From assembly GCA_023258775.1 (NCBI GenBank), contig JALQWJ010000137.1, positions 1-5,013 on the forward strand: a stretch of 5,013 nucleotides of DNA, read 5' to 3'. The notes below the pieces were generated by a model. That model saw only the letters and a list, made by a program, of their open reading frames with translations, made no database searches and had not been told where the DNA came from. Origin of the DNA: Burkholderiaceae bacterium (lineage in GTDB: Bacteria > Pseudomonadota > Gammaproteobacteria > Burkholderiales > Burkholderiaceae_E). Shown here piece by piece: positions 4,698-5,013 of this stretch. Every line of letters starts with the position of its first letter. Positions within the stretch are counted from its first letter, which is position 1. The translations under genes and the position numbers were made by a program.

Positions 4698-5013
4698 ATG
4701 GCAAAGGACAAGCAAGTCGAGACCACCGGGATGATGGGCTGGATTGACGCACGCTTTCCCCTAACACCGCTCATTAAAGAGCACCTGACCGAGTACTACG
4801 CACCAAAGAATTTCAACTTTTGGTACTTCTTCGGCTCGCTGGCCCTTCTGGTGTTGGTGATCCAGATTCTCACGGGGATTTTCCTTGTGATGAACTACAA
4901 GCCCGATGGCGCCACGGCTTTTGGTTCGGTGGAATACATCATGCGCGATGTGCCCTACGGCTGGCTGGTGCGCTATATGCATTCAACTGGCGCTTCGGCT
5001 ATTTTCGTGGTGG
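4698..5013 (+). CDS. petB: Cytochrome b subunit of the cytochrome bc1 complex (5' part only)
   Basis: The first 105 codons plus one base are present; the gene continues past the window edge. The product is the membrane-embedded quinone-oxidising and quinone-reducing subunit that carries hemes bL and bH. The N-terminus has the typical [20 protein letters not shown] segment on the cytoplasmic side. Helix A runs from about residue 43 to 66 with the conserved Q56-I-L-T-G60 motif. A loop containing [13 protein letters not shown] leads into helix B with R92-Y-M-H95-S-T-G-A-S, whose His95 is the first axial heme ligand. The start is set by AGGAG 6 nt upstream. Full-length relatives exceed 400 residues, and petC (cytochrome c1) normally follows; neither can be verified here. 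Confidence 0.95.
   Translation, partial: MAKDKQVETTGMMGWIDARFPLTPLIKEHLTEYYAPKNFNFWYFFGSLALLVLVIQILTGIFLVMNYKPDGATAFGSVEYIMRDVPYGWLVRYMHSTGASAIFVV

Noticed and set aside
1..5013. Mobile element, CRISPR array, toxin-antitoxin, phage or other accessory system
   Set aside because: All substantial coding sequence is accounted for by well-known core genes in a gene order common in Burkholderiales. No terminal repeats, spaced repeats, integrase, transposase or tRNA sequence was seen.

Overview
This window looks like ordinary core chromosome of a betaproteobacterium, most likely from the order Burkholderiales. The assignment is inferred from the gene order HIT protein - tatA - tatB - tatC - (opposite strand) membrane-anchored HtrA protease - Nif3-family protein - petA - petB, and from the protein sequences. 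In many Burkholderiales this block sits between the his operon and sspAB. The family or genus cannot be fixed from the sequence alone. No RNA genes, insertion sequences, CRISPR arrays or prophage genes are visible, and no gene is broken.

Layout. Positions 1-1922 (+) hold a histidine-triad nucleotide-binding protein and the complete twin-arginine translocase (TatA, TatB, TatC). The tatA ribosome binding site lies over the HIT stop codon, and tatC starts 2 bp after tatB. A 94-bp gap with a strong hairpin separates tatA from tatB. Positions 1934-3109 (-) hold a DegS/AlgW-type serine protease with one PDZ domain, convergent with tatC across only 11 bp. Positions 3104-3865 (+) hold a Nif3/YbgI-family dinuclear-metal protein, divergent from the protease. 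The two start codons lie back to back in a shared ATGCAT. Positions 3932-4534 (+) hold petA, the Rieske Fe-S subunit of the cytochrome bc1 complex, behind its own candidate promoter. Positions 4698-5013 (+) hold the first 105 codons of petB (cytochrome b), which runs off the window.

Functional links. The Rieske protein carries a twin-arginine signal (SRRTALAL), so it is a probable substrate of the TatABC translocase encoded about 2 kb upstream. Envelope biogenesis (Tat), envelope protein quality control (HtrA) and respiratory chain assembly (bc1) therefore sit side by side.

No previously undescribed system is evident. The points most worth checking are in the non-coding sequence: the tatA-tatB hairpin, the divergent junction with fully overlapping starts, the dyad over the petA promoter, and the unusually structured 163-bp petA-petB gap, which holds a candidate second promoter, a 9-bp tandem repeat, two perfect palindromes and a 31-codon ORF.
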